Below, piece by piece: positions 17,204-26,976 of a stretch of DNA of 64,000 nucleotides. The stretch comes from CAVPOO01 sp963707015 (lineage in GTDB: Bacteria; Pseudomonadota; Gammaproteobacteria; Thiohalobacterales; Thiohalobacteraceae): positions 186,001 through 250,000 of the forward strand of contig CAVPOO010000002.1 of NCBI GenBank assembly GCA_963707015.1, given 5' to 3'. The translations under genes were made by a program, and so were the position numbers. Each line of letters starts with the position of its first letter. The stretch's first letter is position 1. Below the pieces are notes generated by a model, which saw only the letters and a list, made by a program, of their open reading frames with translations, was not told the origin of the DNA and searched no databases.

Positions 17204-18721
17204 TCACCCACCCACCACCAGCCTCCCGTACATCCCCACCAGCGTGCGCAGACGCCCAGCCAGTTCCTCCGGAAGCTGCGACCAGTCGTAACGCCAGCGC
17301 CAGTTGCCGTCAGACACCCCTGGCCGGTTCATGCGGTGAGCGGCATCCAGTTCCAGCACATCCTGCAGGGGTACAATCGCCATTCTGGCGACTGACGCGA
17401 AGGCCATTCGAATCACGGGCCAGGGCATCTTTTCGCGCGGGTAGCCGTAATATTCGCGCAGGTGATGCCTTTCCGGCCGGCCGAGTTCCTGATACCACCC
17501 CAGGGTCGTATTGTTGTCATGGGTTCCGGTGTAGACGACGCACAGCGGCCTGTGGTTATGGGGGAGATAAGGGTTCGACGCATCCCCCCCGAAGGCGAAC
17601 TGCAAGATCTTCATTCCGGGCAAGCCGAACGCATCACGCAGTCCCTCGACCTCCGGAGTAATAATGCCGAGGTCTTCGGCAACCAGTGGCAGACGGCCAA
17701 ACGCCTGCAGGAGACGGTTGAACAAGGCCGCGCCCGGCGCCTTGATCCAGCGCCCGTCAACCGCCGTCTCGGCCCGCGCTGGAATCTCCCAGTAGGCCTC
17801 GAAACCTCGGAAATGATCGACACGGATAAAGTCGAACAGCTCGATCTGGGTACGCACGCGCTCGACCCACCAACGGTAATCCGCCTGTTCCAGCGCCTCC
17901 CACCGGTAATGCGGATTACCCCAGCGTTGCCCCGTTGCTGAAAAATAATCCGGCGGCACGCCCGCGACCACGTCCATCTGCCCGCGGTCATCGAGCACGA
18001 AATAGTCGCGATTGGCCCACACATCCGCACTGTCATGGGCAACGAAGATGGGCATGTCCCCGAACAGCAGGATACCCCGCTCGCGCGCATAGTCGCGCAA
18101 GGCCTGCCACTGGGAGAAAAAAACGAACTGTTCAAAGCCTACCTGCGCAATCTGCGCTGCCAGGCGACGCCGCGCCTCCGCCAGTGCCGCCGGCTGCCGG
18201 TCGCGCAGCTGCGGCGGCCAGTCTGCCCAGGAGCGGCCATGCTGCTCGTCCTTGAGGGCCTGATAGAGCGCGAAGTCCTCCAGCCACGACGCGTGAGCTG
18301 CTGTGAACCGTTCCAGGCGCGCCTGCTCTTCGCCACCGTCGTGTTGCTGAAACCCCGCGTAGGCGAGACGCAGGCATCGCTGCCGCAGATGATCGGGGTC
18401 TTCCCCTGACTCCAGCGCCGCCGGGGCCAGCCAGCCGCGGTCAACGAGACGCTGCAGGCTGATCAGGCGGTAATTGCCGGCATGGACCGAGGTACACTGA
18501 TACGGGGAGCCGTCTTCATGTGTAGGCCCGAGAGGCAGCATCTGCCAGACTGAGACGCCCGCGGCGGCCATGAACTCCACGAAGTGAAATGCCTCAGGCC
18601 CCAGATCACCATTGCCGGGACTGCCGGGCAGTGAGGTCGGATGCAACAGCAGCCCTGCACGCCGAACCGCGAATGGACCTTTGTGCAAGGCATCGGTTTC
18701 ACCTCCCTGTTCCGGCCCCAT
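17204..18721 (-). CDS. malQ: 4-alpha-glucanotransferase (amylomaltase, GH77)
   Basis: This 505-residue enzyme disproportionates maltodextrins. GH77 motifs are present: GLLLHPTSLPG near the N-terminus, IRVDHFRGFEAYWEIP (nucleophile Asp), PLVAEDLGIITPEV (acid/base Glu) and YTGTHDNNTTLGWY (third Asp). Length is normal for the bacterial type. It is convergent with glgP and lies 30 bp downstream of the GH57 gene on the same strand. It complements phosphorylase in glycogen breakdown. Confidence 0.95.
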   Translation of the reverse strand: MGPEQGGETDALHKGPFAVRRAGLLLHPTSLPGSPGNGDLGPEAFHFVEFMAAAGVSVWQMLPLGPTHEDGSPYQCTSVHAGNYRLISLQRLVDRGWLAPAALESGEDPDHLRQRCLRLAYAGFQQHDGGEEQARLERFTAAHASWLEDFALYQALKDEQHGRSWADWPPQLRDRQPAALAEARRRLAAQIAQVGFEQFVFFSQWQALRDYARERGILLFGDMPIFVAHDSADVWANRDYFVLDDRGQMDVVAGVPPDYFSATGQRWGNPHYRWEALEQADYRWWVERVRTQIELFDFIRVDHFRGFEAYWEIPARAETAVDGRWIKAPGAALFNRLLQAFGRLPLVAEDLGIITPEVEGLRDAFGLPGMKILQFAFGGDASNPYLPHNHRPLCVVYTGTHDNNTTLGWYQELGRPERHHLREYYGYPREKMPWPVIRMAFASVARMAIVPLQDVLELDAAHRMNRPGVSDGNWRWRYDWSQLPEELAGRLRTLVGMYGRLVVGG

Positions 18722-18751
18722 TAGCGACGTCCCTGTGTTGACAGTATGCGT

Positions 18752-19690
18752 TTATGCCGCCGGCTGGCCATGTCGCATCACCCCACCCGCCTCCTGAGTG
18801 CTGCTGTCACTGCCGTGCGAGAAAGAATGGGCAAGGTAGTCCGGCGGTTCCTCATGCAGCAACTGGTAAAGGTTGCTCAGGTGCATGCGGTAGAGCCGGT
18901 CGAAATCGTGCACCGAGTGCGAAGGATTATAATCACCAAACCACCAGAACCAGTCCGAGCCTTCACAGATTGCCAGCTGGCGCTGTGCCGCCCGCCGTTG
19001 TGCGGCATCCAGATCGCCCTGTGCCTGCACCCGGTCAAAGACATGCTTGGCATCTATCAGCATGTCCCACGCCCGGTTTTTGTCCGGATCGCCCATCCAG
19101 GTGGAAAAGGTCCCGTATACCCAGCTCCCGGCAACCAGTTGCTGCAAGGGTCTTGTCTCGCCCCCCTCCGCCAGACAGGCCGAAAAGGTCGTCAGATTGA
19201 GCCTGGAACTGCCGGACAGCTGCCGGTAAAGTGCGCTGAGGAAATAAAAGCCGTTGTTCGGATAGTGCTCCCAGGCATTTTCCCCGTCCAGTATGATCGA
19301 GACCACAGCCTGCCTGTCATCGTCAGCCGAGCTGTCCGCGATGGCTTCCAGATGGTGCAGCAGATTGGCAACCGCATCATCCGCATGGCAGTCAGAATAG
19401 GTAAATCCGACGAGATCGGACAATCCATCGTCACGGAAGAAACAGGCCAGTCGCCCGCCCTTCACATGATAGGCTCGATAGTCTGCCAGCTGATCGAGCA
19501 GCGTCGGTGCAAAATTGACCACCGCTCGCGCCGCCGGCTCGGCTTCCAGGTGGGCTGCCATATCGACATAGTCCTTGATCGCGTGCAGATAGGTCCAGGG
19601 TTGCAGGTACTCGCCGCCGATCATGTTCTGGTATTGCGGCTGGTGCATATGCCAGCACAGCACAATCTTCAGGCGCCGGTCAGCGGACAT
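18752..19690 (-). CDS. GH57-family protein with a large internal deletion
   Basis: The N-terminal 70 residues match GH57 proteins of glycogen clusters (VLCWHMHQPQY, PWTYLHAIKDYVDMAAHLE). The rest matches the distal half (LACFFRDDGLSDLVGFTYSD, VSIILDGENAWEHYPNNGFY). Relatives have about 250 more residues between these parts, carrying the region with the catalytic Glu. Here the two halves join in frame near 19480. The gene is 312 residues against an expected 550-570. It overlaps the glgC stop by 11 bp. The protein is probably inactive as a glycosidase, but the frame is open throughout. Confidence 0.8.
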   Translation of the reverse strand: MSADRRLKIVLCWHMHQPQYQNMIGGEYLQPWTYLHAIKDYVDMAAHLEAEPAARAVVNFAPTLLDQLADYRAYHVKGGRLACFFRDDGLSDLVGFTYSDCHADDAVANLLHHLEAIADSSADDDRQAVVSIILDGENAWEHYPNNGFYFLSALYRQLSGSSRLNLTTFSACLAEGGETRPLQQLVAGSWVYGTFSTWMGDPDKNRAWDMLIDAKHVFDRVQAQGDLDAAQRRAAQRQLAICEGSDWFWWFGDYNPSHSVHDFDRLYRMHLSNLYQLLHEEPPDYLAHSFSHGSDSSTQEAGGVMRHGQPAA

Positions 19691-20948
19691 AATGCAGTTC
19701 CTGACCCAGCATCTCTGGCGTGACCAGCACCACGCCTCCCGGGGTCAGGTAGTAACGCTGCGCGTCCTCCTCCGGATTCTCTCCGATCACCGTGCTCGGC
19801 GGGATCCGGCAGCCCTTGTCAATGACAGCGCGCCTGATGCGGCAACTCTCGCCGATATCCACATCCGGCAGGACCACGGCATGCTGCAACAGCGCATAGG
19901 AATGCACCTTCACATTGGAGAACAGCAGCGAATCGCGAACCGTAGCGCCGGAAATAATACAGCCGCCGGAGACCATGGAATCGAGGGCCATGCCGCGGCG
20001 ATCGTCTTCGTCAAAGATGAATTTGGCCGGCGGCAGTTGCTCCTGATAGGTCCAGATCGGCCACTGCTCATCATAGAGATTCAGTTCGGGCGTGATTCCT
20101 ATCAACTCCAGGTTGGCCTTCCAGAAGGCGTCAACAGTACCGACATCGCGCCAGTAGGCCTGCCCGCCGCTTTCTTCGTCGCGAAACGGGTAGGCAACGA
20201 CACGATATTTGCGGATCACTGCGGGAATGATGTCTTTTCCAAAATCATGGCCGGACGCAGGATCATCGGCGTCCCTGATCAGTTGTTCATAGAGGAACTC
20301 GGTATTGAACACATAGATGCCCATGGAAGCCAGGACCATGTCTTCACGTCCGGGGATGGGACGGGGTTCCTCCGGCTTTTCCTCGAACGCGGTAATACGA
20401 TTGGTGTCATCGGTACTCATCACGCCGCAGGCCCGCGCCTGCTCGAGGCTCACCTCGATGCATCCCACGGTCATGTCCGCACCGTTGTTCACGTGTTCGG
20501 CAATCATGGGACCGTAGTCCATCTTGTAGATATGATCGCCCGCCAGAATCAGGACAAACTCGGGATCGTGCATCCGGATAATATCGATGTTCTGGTATAC
20601 GGCGTCCGCTGTCCCCAGATACCAGGAAGCCTCGATCCGCTGTTGTGCCGGCAACAATTCGACGAACTCCCCAAACTCGCCACGCAGGAAGTTCCAGCCA
20701 CGGTGGATGTGCTGAATGAGTGAATGTGCCTTGTACTGGCTGATCACCCCGATACTGCGAATCCCGGAATTGAGACAGTTGGAGAGCGGAAAATCGATAA
20801 TGCGGAACTTGCCACCGAAGGGAACAGCGGGCTTGGCCCGCCACAGGGTAAGATGTTTCAGGCGCGAACCGCGACCGCCCGCAAGCACCAGTGCCAGGGT
20901 ATTTCGTGTGAGACGACTGACAAACCGTCGTGTGTGTCCAGAAGCCAT
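19680..20948 (-). CDS. glgC: Glucose-1-phosphate adenylyltransferase
   Basis: GlgC makes ADP-glucose from ATP and glucose 1-phosphate, the committed step of glycogen synthesis. The motifs LAGGRGSRLKHLT, AKPAVPFGGKFRIIDFPLSN, GTADAVYQN and ITAFEEKPEEP are in order, followed by a left-handed beta-helix domain from about residue 300. It is 422 residues long, the normal bacterial length. The family is allosterically controlled. It is divergent from glgB across 171 bp, and the GH57 start lies inside its 3' end. Confidence 0.96.
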   Translation of the reverse strand: MASGHTRRFVSRLTRNTLALVLAGGRGSRLKHLTLWRAKPAVPFGGKFRIIDFPLSNCLNSGIRSIGVISQYKAHSLIQHIHRGWNFLRGEFGEFVELLPAQQRIEASWYLGTADAVYQNIDIIRMHDPEFVLILAGDHIYKMDYGPMIAEHVNNGADMTVGCIEVSLEQARACGVMSTDDTNRITAFEEKPEEPRPIPGREDMVLASMGIYVFNTEFLYEQLIRDADDPASGHDFGKDIIPAVIRKYRVVAYPFRDEESGGQAYWRDVGTVDAFWKANLELIGITPELNLYDEQWPIWTYQEQLPPAKFIFDEDDRRGMALDSMVSGGCIISGATVRDSLLFSNVKVHSYALLQHAVVLPDVDIGESCRIRRAVIDKGCRIPPSTVIGENPEEDAQRYYLTPGGVVLVTPEMLGQELHYVR

Positions 20949-21119
20949 AGATCCCTAACTTCCCCTAATCCATCATCCGCCACCGGCCCGCATGCCTTCA
21001 CTGAGCGCGGACTATGTTAACATCCCAATCTTCTTTGTGTTACGTATTATACATATGCCGCACCGTTACAGGCCGCGCGGTCGCAAACAGCATACCGGCG
21101 GGGGACAGCAGAAACACTA

Positions 21120-23315
21120 ATGGCAAATTCAGATTCCCATGCCGTGCAGATTGCCGGCCCGCTCGAGGAAAACCTGCGCCTGGTCCAGCAGGCCCGCCAC
21201 CATGATCCGTTCAGGATCCTCGGCCGGCATGCCGAGGCCGCTGGCGAGCGGGTACTGGCCTATCTGCCCCGGGCCAGCGCGGTACGGATCGCGGAAACCG
21301 GTTTCGAACTGACACCGCTGGATGGCAGTGACTTTTTCCTGTGGCGGGGACCGGCTGGTCGTATTCCTGAGCGTTATCGTCTGGAATGGCAGGATCAGGA
21401 CGGACACCATCGGGTTGAGTACGACCCTTACTGCTTTCCGCCCCAGCTTGGCGACCTCGATCTGCATCTCTTCGCGGAAGGACGCCATTGGCATGCCTAC
21501 CGCTTTCTGGGCGCCCACGTGCATCAGGCCGACGGCATCCGAGGCGTACACTTTGCGGTCTGGGCGCCGAACGCGGAACGGGTCAGCGTGGTGGGCGACT
21601 TCAACGACTGGGACGGCAGACGTCACCCGATGCGCGTGCGCGGCGGCAGCGGTATCTGGGAACTCTTCGTCCCTGGTCTGACCGAGGGCGTGATCTACAA
21701 GTTCGAGATCCGTAATCGCCAGTATGGAACCATCCACCTCAAATCAGATCCCTACGGCCGGGCATTCGAATTACGACCACGGACCGCCTCCGTCGTAGCG
21801 GGTCCGGTCGAGTATCAATGGCGCGATGCAACATGGATGCAGGCGCGGGCCGCAACGGACTGGCTGCATGCGCCGATGTCCGTCTACGAGGTTCACTTTG
21901 GATCCTGGCGCCGTGGACCGGAAGGTCAATTCCCCAGCTATCATGAGCTGGCCGATGAACTGATTCCCTATGTCAAGGAACAGGGATTCACGCACATCGA
22001 ACTCCTGCCGGTGACGGAACATCCCCTGGATGCCTCCTGGGGGTATCAGACGACTGGCTACTTCGCAGCGACCAGCCGTTTCGGAAACGCGGACGGTTTT
22101 CGCCACTTTATCGATCGCTGCCACCAGCAGGATATCGGTGTCATCCTGGACTGGGTACCCGGGCATTTTCCCAAGGACGCCCACGCCCTGGCCCGTTTCG
22201 ACGGAAGCCCGCTCTACGAACACGAAGATCCGCGGCGCGGTGAGCATCGTGACTGGGGCACGCTGATCTATAACTACGGACGCAACGAGGTCAGGAATTT
22301 TCTCATGGCCGGCGCCCTGTACTGGCTGGAGGAATTTCACATCGATGGCCTGCGCGTCGATGCGGTTGCCTCCATGCTCTATCTCGATTATTCACGCGAG
22401 GGCGGCGACTGGATTCCCAATATCTATGGCGGGCGGGAAAACCTCGAGGCGATTGACTTCCTGCGCGAACTGAATCAGGTCACTCACGGCCAGTATCCGG
22501 GCAGCGTCATGGTAGCGGAAGAATCCACCGCCTGGCCGCAGGTGACGCGTCCGCCCTGGGTCGGCGGCCTGGGCTTTTCCATGAAGTGGAACATGGGTTG
22601 GATGCACGACACATTGGACTACCTGTCGCGGGATTCTATACACCGGCATTATCACCATGACCGGCTCACCTTCGGCTTGCTGTACGCCTTTACAGAGAAC
22701 TTTGTCCTGCCCTTTTCGCATGACGAGGTTGTACATGGCAAAGGCTCCATGCTGCACAAGATGTCAGGGGACGAGTGGCAGCAGTTTGCCAATCTGCGCC
22801 TGCTCTATACTTACATGTACACCTATCCCGGCAAGAAACTGCTGTTTATGGGCTGTGAGTTCGGCCAGCGTTCGGAGTGGAATTTCGACGCGTCGCTGGA
22901 GTGGCATGCGTTAGACTACCCTCCGCACCGCCAGACTCAGTTGCTGGTGCGCGACCTCAACCACCTGTATCGCGAACATCCCGCACTCCACCGTCACGAC
23001 TTCGAGGCTCAGGGCTTCGCGTGGATTGACTGCCATGACGCCGCGCAGTCGGTCATCAGCTATCAGCGCCGTGGCGGCGACGAACGCATCATCGTTGTGC
23101 TGAATTTCACCCCGATGGTGCGCGCGGACTACCGGCTGGGCGTGCCTGAGGCCGCCTATTACCAGGTCATCCTGAACTCCGATTCAGACTTCTACGGCGG
23201 ATCCAACGTGGGGGCCGCGGGCTGTCAGAGTGAGCCCCTTCCCTGGATGGGCCACAGGCACTCAATTCAGTTGTCGCTACCGCCACTCGCCGCCCTGGTT
23301 CTGAAGCAGGCCTGA
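21120..23315 (+). CDS. glgB: 1,4-alpha-glucan branching enzyme
   Basis: This 731-residue GH13 enzyme introduces alpha-1,6 branches. An N1 domain (about residues 1-110) is followed by a CBM48 module (GVHFAVWAPNAERVSVVGDF) and the catalytic barrel. Active-site segments are GLRVDAVASMLYLDYSR (nucleophile Asp), VMVAEESTAWP (acid Glu) and FSHDEVVHGKGSM (third Asp). GGGGGACAG provides the ribosome site. With glgC and glgP it forms the glycogen block; glgA is not in the window. Confidence 0.96.
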   Translation: MANSDSHAVQIAGPLEENLRLVQQARHHDPFRILGRHAEAAGERVLAYLPRASAVRIAETGFELTPLDGSDFFLWRGPAGRIPERYRLEWQDQDGHHRVEYDPYCFPPQLGDLDLHLFAEGRHWHAYRFLGAHVHQADGIRGVHFAVWAPNAERVSVVGDFNDWDGRRHPMRVRGGSGIWELFVPGLTEGVIYKFEIRNRQYGTIHLKSDPYGRAFELRPRTASVVAGPVEYQWRDATWMQARAATDWLHAPMSVYEVHFGSWRRGPEGQFPSYHELADELIPYVKEQGFTHIELLPVTEHPLDASWGYQTTGYFAATSRFGNADGFRHFIDRCHQQDIGVILDWVPGHFPKDAHALARFDGSPLYEHEDPRRGEHRDWGTLIYNYGRNEVRNFLMAGALYWLEEFHIDGLRVDAVASMLYLDYSREGGDWIPNIYGGRENLEAIDFLRELNQVTHGQYPGSVMVAEESTAWPQVTRPPWVGGLGFSMKWNMGWMHDTLDYLSRDSIHRHYHHDRLTFGLLYAFTENFVLPFSHDEVVHGKGSMLHKMSGDEWQQFANLRLLYTYMYTYPGKKLLFMGCEFGQRSEWNFDASLEWHALDYPPHRQTQLLVRDLNHLYREHPALHRHDFEAQGFAWIDCHDAAQSVISYQRRGGDERIIVVLNFTPMVRADYRLGVPEAAYYQVILNSDSDFYGGSNVGAAGCQSEPLPWMGHRHSIQLSLPPLAALVLKQA

Positions 23316-23328
23316 TACGGCGAGCACC

Positions 23329-23847
23329 CTAAGGCAACCGCGACGGGAAGGTAAAGACCCAGTCGTTGTCCTTGACCGGGGCATGGCAGCCGAAACACTC
23401 CTGGACGAACGAGGCATCCTCGCCATAGGGCTTCTGCTCCATCCCTTTCCACCGCGCAAAGCCCCAGCCACCCGTTGCCGCGTATTTCGTCGAGTCCTTG
23501 ACCATGAATTCGGCGTGCACAAATTCACCCGGAATTGTTGCCTTTTCCCATTGCGGATGCGTCTCGTCCTTCCACACCAGTTTGCCCAGGATCGCCCCAT
23601 CCGGCCAGGGCTTCGTCTTGCCTTCGCGCGCTGCCTTGATGGCCGCGTCGTTACCGAGGATGACCCGCAGCGTGTGGTTATCCTCACGGTGCGAGGAACT
23701 GATCACGCGCCAGTCCCGGTAACCGTCGGGCAGGGTAATCCCGTTGGGCGCGGGGGCAACTGCGCCGCCCTGCGCGCAGACAGTGCCCGTAAAAGCAAAC
23801 AGACTGACTGCCATAAGCTTTACCACTATTCGTTGGAATCTGAACAT
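23329..23847 (-). CDS. Cytochrome P460 family protein
   Basis: The start at 23847 is chosen because GGGAGG lies just upstream; a farther ATG at 23862 overlaps that ribosome site. A signal peptide ends near TVCA. The body has the P460 layout, with GYRDWRVISSSHREDN near the start, GWGFARWKG, and a C-terminal haem site CFGCH. Family members have a lysine cross-linked to the haem and oxidise hydroxylamine, or hydroxylamine plus NO, in the periplasm. Several lysines are present, but the cross-linking one cannot be assigned here. With NnrS nearby this hints at handling of reactive nitrogen species. It is convergent with glgB, 13 bp away. Confidence 0.88.
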   Translation of the reverse strand: MFRFQRIVVKLMAVSLFAFTGTVCAQGGAVAPAPNGITLPDGYRDWRVISSSHREDNHTLRVILGNDAAIKAAREGKTKPWPDGAILGKLVWKDETHPQWEKATIPGEFVHAEFMVKDSTKYAATGGWGFARWKGMEQKPYGEDASFVQECFGCHAPVKDNDWVFTFPSRLP

Positions 23848-24649
23848 AGCCCCGCCTCCCATGAAATTTCCGGTATGCTTGTTTATGCGAGAGCCCGGCT
23901 TCCGGGCTCGTTCTGCAACCTACGCCATTCGCCTGCAGGGCAAACCCTATGCCGTCTACCACCCGATAGTCAATATCCGTCTGGCGTGCCGTTGGGGTCA
24001 CCATAGACGGGGATGCCGACCGACAGGAACAGGCTCCGCGTGTCGCCGGGGCTTTTCCTTATTCACCTTGGTCCTTCCGGTCAGTGCCTTGAAGCTGCCG
24101 AGCAGGGATGCCTGCAGTGCCTGGGCCGCCAAGACCCGGAACTGGCCCGGGGACCACCAGATGCGTCAGGCCATGGACACCCCCTCATCGCCGCTACCCA
24201 CAAAACACTCGCTGGCTGGCTTTCACTACCTCGAGCTCCGCACAGAGGGCGCGTACTCATCGTCGCCACGGCCGCAGGGTTCTGCGTTCCAGAACCCGGG
24301 AAAAACAGTTACACTCCAGAGCCCTCGGAAGCTGCGCACGCGAGCGCTTATGCGCTTCGGTCGTATCTGCCTGCACCTGAGTTGCAGCCTGTGATTCACG
24401 CGGTGTTACAACGTCGCGAAGCACCCGGACAGCAGGAGTGGGCTGCGTTTCCCTCATGCCGCGCATGCGCTCAGATGCCTCGGGGGCGGTAGCGGCACGC
24501 GCAGCCTGCACCACAAAGTTTGCCCTGGTCACCGGGAATATTCGGAAATCCGACGCAAACCAGTTTGTGGAAGCAACGGGCGCAGGAGCCCGGCTAGCGG
24601 TTAACCCCTTCCGGCCGGTGCGTTCATTCACATTTCCTGGCTGCAGCTA
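23848..24649. other. Gene-free stretch upstream of the DUF6502 gene
   Basis: About 800 bp without a gene I can support. Open frames on both strands (for example minus 24257-24631) have no recognisable domains and no ribosome sites. It may hold decayed or repetitive DNA. Confidence 0.5.
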
Positions 24650-24683
24650 TTGACTAAGGGAGATTTTGGGACTATTGTCCCAA
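24650..24683 (+). promoter_or_regulatory. Sigma-70 promoter with palindromic operator over the -10
   Basis: TTGACT (24650-24655), a 17-bp spacer and TATTGT (24673-24678) make a strong promoter. The palindrome TTGGGAC-N4-GTCCCAA (24666-24683) covers the -10. The expected start of transcription (about 24685) falls on the ATG at 24686, so the mRNA should be leaderless. A regulator bound to the palindrome would block the promoter. Confidence 0.7.
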
Positions 24684-24685
24684 TC

Positions 24686-25507
24686 ATGGACAATCCACTG
24701 CACAGTGCTCTTTTCGGAGCGGTACGTGCCCTCTTGCGGCCCTTGGCCACCATATTGATCCGTAACGGGATTGCCTACGGCACATTCGCTGAACTGGCCA
24801 AGAAGGTGTACGTCGATGTCGCCTTTGAGGAGTTCGCCGAACCTGGAAAAAAGCAAACGATTTCCAGAGTCTCCGCGCTCACAGGGCTCTTTCGGAAAGA
24901 GGCCAAACGGCTGCATGAACTGCCGAGCGCGGGAGGCGCAGGCGCAGCGGAGCGCTACAATCGGGCCATACGAGTCATCAGCGGCTGGCTGAATGATGCC
25001 AAGTACCAGACCGAGGCAGGCGCACCGGCCGATCTGGTGATCGAGGGCAGTGATCACTCGTTCGCCATGCTTGTCAGGGAATACAGCGGGGATATTCCGA
25101 CGCAGGCGATGCTGAAGGTACTGAAGGCGGCCGGTTCCGTGGTAGAGACGGATACTGGCCGGGTCCGGCTGGTGAGTCACGCCTTTATCCCCAGCAGTGA
25201 TCCCATCGACAAGCTGCATATCCTGGGAACGGACGTTGCCGAGCTGGTTGCGACCATTGACCACAATCTCACCGCTGAACCCGGACTGCTGTTCTTTCAG
25301 CGCAAGGTCTCGAACTCGGCCGTTCGTGCTGACGCCGTGCCTGCGTTCCGGAGCCTGTCGGCTGAAAAGGCACAGGCTCTGCTCGAAGAACTCGACGCAT
25401 GGCTGTCTCGCCATGAGGTACCCCACACCACCGACGACGAGAGCGAAGGGCAGTACGTCAGTCTCGGCATCTACTACTCGGAGCATCAGGGCTCGAAGGA
25501 GAAATGA
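24686..25507 (+). CDS. DUF6502 family protein
   Basis: The 273-residue protein is cytoplasmic by appearance, with no signal or membrane span. Its N-terminus (LRPLATILIRNGIAYGTFAE, followed by AFEEFAEPGKKQTISRVSAL) resembles a winged-helix or HTH region found in DUF6502, and the C-terminal half is mixed alpha/beta. A DNA-binding role is plausible but not shown. A longer reading from TTG at 24650 would include the promoter and is rejected. The gene overlaps the following DUF5666 gene by ATGA; this pairing of families is common in gammaproteobacteria. It might repress its own promoter through the palindrome. Confidence 0.75.
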   Translation: MDNPLHSALFGAVRALLRPLATILIRNGIAYGTFAELAKKVYVDVAFEEFAEPGKKQTISRVSALTGLFRKEAKRLHELPSAGGAGAAERYNRAIRVISGWLNDAKYQTEAGAPADLVIEGSDHSFAMLVREYSGDIPTQAMLKVLKAAGSVVETDTGRVRLVSHAFIPSSDPIDKLHILGTDVAELVATIDHNLTAEPGLLFFQRKVSNSAVRADAVPAFRSLSAEKAQALLEELDAWLSRHEVPHTTDDESEGQYVSLGIYYSEHQGSKEK

Positions 25508-26949
25508 TTATGACAGCAAAACAGCTTTTTCAATCGCTTGCGCTCATTCTGCTTGGCAGCACCCTGTTGGGATGTGGTGGCGGTGGCGGCGGCGGTCTGG
25601 TTTCCGGCATCGGTGGCACCGGGATTACCGCGTCAGGCACGATCACGGGTTTTGGCAGCATCTTTGTCAATGGGGTGGAGTTCGAGACGGGCACGGCGGA
25701 GGTGACGCTTGATGACAGCGTGGGTAGCGAAGCCGAGCTGCGACTGGGCATGGTGGTCAGGGTTCAGGGAACCGTCGATGACAGCGGCACCCGCGGCACG
25801 GCCAGTAAGGTCGAGTTCGACGACGACGTCCAGGGGCCGGTCAGCGGTCCGATCGTGGCGGACCCGGACGGTCTGTCCAGCACGTTCACGGTGCTGGGTG
25901 TCGGTGTGCGGGCCGACAGCACCAAGACGGTCTTTGACGGAGTCGGCTTCGATACCCTGGCGGTGAACGACTGGGTCGAGGTCAGCGGCTTCTTCGACGG
26001 GGCCGGCGTCCTGCAGGCGACGCGTATCGAGAAGAAGGGGGACTTCCAGCCCAACGCCAGCGAGGTCGAGCTCAAGGGCACGGTCAGCGGGCTGAGCGGC
26101 ACCAGCTTCACCCTGGGCAGCTTCACGGTCGAGTTTGGCGGCGCGGATCTGTCGGGGGTACCCGGTGGCGTCATCACCGACGGCCTGCCGGTGGAGGTCA
26201 AGGGCACGCTGGCCGGCACCACGATCACGGCGGGCCGGATCGCGCAGGAAGACGATCTGTTCGGGGATGACGAGGCCAAGGTCAGCCTGGAGGGCATCGT
26301 CAGCAACTTCGTCAGCAACAACAGCTTCACGGTGGCCGGTCAGGCCGTGAACGCCTCGGCCGCGATCTTCGAGCCGGTCGGACTGGTGCTGGCAGACGGC
26401 GTCGAAGTGGAAGTGGAGGGTCCGATCGTGGCCGGGGTGCTGCAGGCCGTCAAGGTCGAGGCGCGCGGCGGCAACATCAAGCTCGAGGCGCGCGTCTCGG
26501 CGGTCAACACGCCGCTCGGGACGCTCACCCTGCAGTTCGTGCCCGGCACCCTGACCGTGGTGGTCGACAGCCGCACGGCGCTGCGCGATGACACCGGTGT
26601 GGACGACTCGCTCACCCTCGATGAAATCGTTGCCACCGACTTCCTGGAGGTCGAGGCCTTCCGTGATGACAGCAGTGGTGCGCTCATCGCCACCGAGATC
26701 CGCCGTGACACGCTGGATGACGACAGCCTGCAGGGGCCGGTTGACGCCTGTGTGGCCGACACCAGCGTGACGGTGCTGGATCTGACCTACACCCTGCTCG
26801 CCGGCACCACCGAGTACCAGGATCAGAACGATGCGCTCATCAACGGGACGGACTTCTGCACCGGCGCCAATACCGGCGGCTTCTTCGTCAAGATCCGCGA
26901 CGATCTCGCCCCCGACGGCATCGCCGATGAGGCCGAACTCGAAAACTAA
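25504..26949 (+). CDS. DUF5666-repeat lipoprotein
   Basis: The lipobox LLGC at about residue 22 is followed by a glycine tract and then GIGGTGITASGTITGFGSI. The remaining 440 residues consist of repeated OB-like units (GMVVRVQGTVDDSGTRGTAS, GLPVEVKGTLAGTTITAGRI, GVEVEVEGPIVAGVLQAVKV), about five in number, each of the DUF5666 type. The protein is acidic and should be anchored in the outer membrane or facing the periplasm. Function is unknown. It is translationally coupled to DUF6502 and followed by a clear terminator. Confidence 0.8.
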   Translation: MIMTAKQLFQSLALILLGSTLLGCGGGGGGGLVSGIGGTGITASGTITGFGSIFVNGVEFETGTAEVTLDDSVGSEAELRLGMVVRVQGTVDDSGTRGTASKVEFDDDVQGPVSGPIVADPDGLSSTFTVLGVGVRADSTKTVFDGVGFDTLAVNDWVEVSGFFDGAGVLQATRIEKKGDFQPNASEVELKGTVSGLSGTSFTLGSFTVEFGGADLSGVPGGVITDGLPVEVKGTLAGTTITAGRIAQEDDLFGDDEAKVSLEGIVSNFVSNNSFTVAGQAVNASAAIFEPVGLVLADGVEVEVEGPIVAGVLQAVKVEARGGNIKLEARVSAVNTPLGTLTLQFVPGTLTVVVDSRTALRDDTGVDDSLTLDEIVATDFLEVEAFRDDSSGALIATEIRRDTLDDDSLQGPVDACVADTSVTVLDLTYTLLAGTTEYQDQNDALINGTDFCTGANTGGFFVKIRDDLAPDGIADEAELEN

Positions 26950-26976
26950 AGGGGAGCTTCCTTCCCTCCCCGGTTA

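Noticed and set aside
20949..21119. Possible sigma-70 promoter in the glgC-glgB gap (TATTAT/TATACA)
   Set aside because: Candidate -35 hexamers have spacers of 22-25 bp; not good enough to call.
24257..24631. 124-residue minus-strand frame upstream of DUF6502
   Set aside because: No ribosome site, no known domain and Ala/Arg-biased composition; kept only as part of a gene-free stretch.
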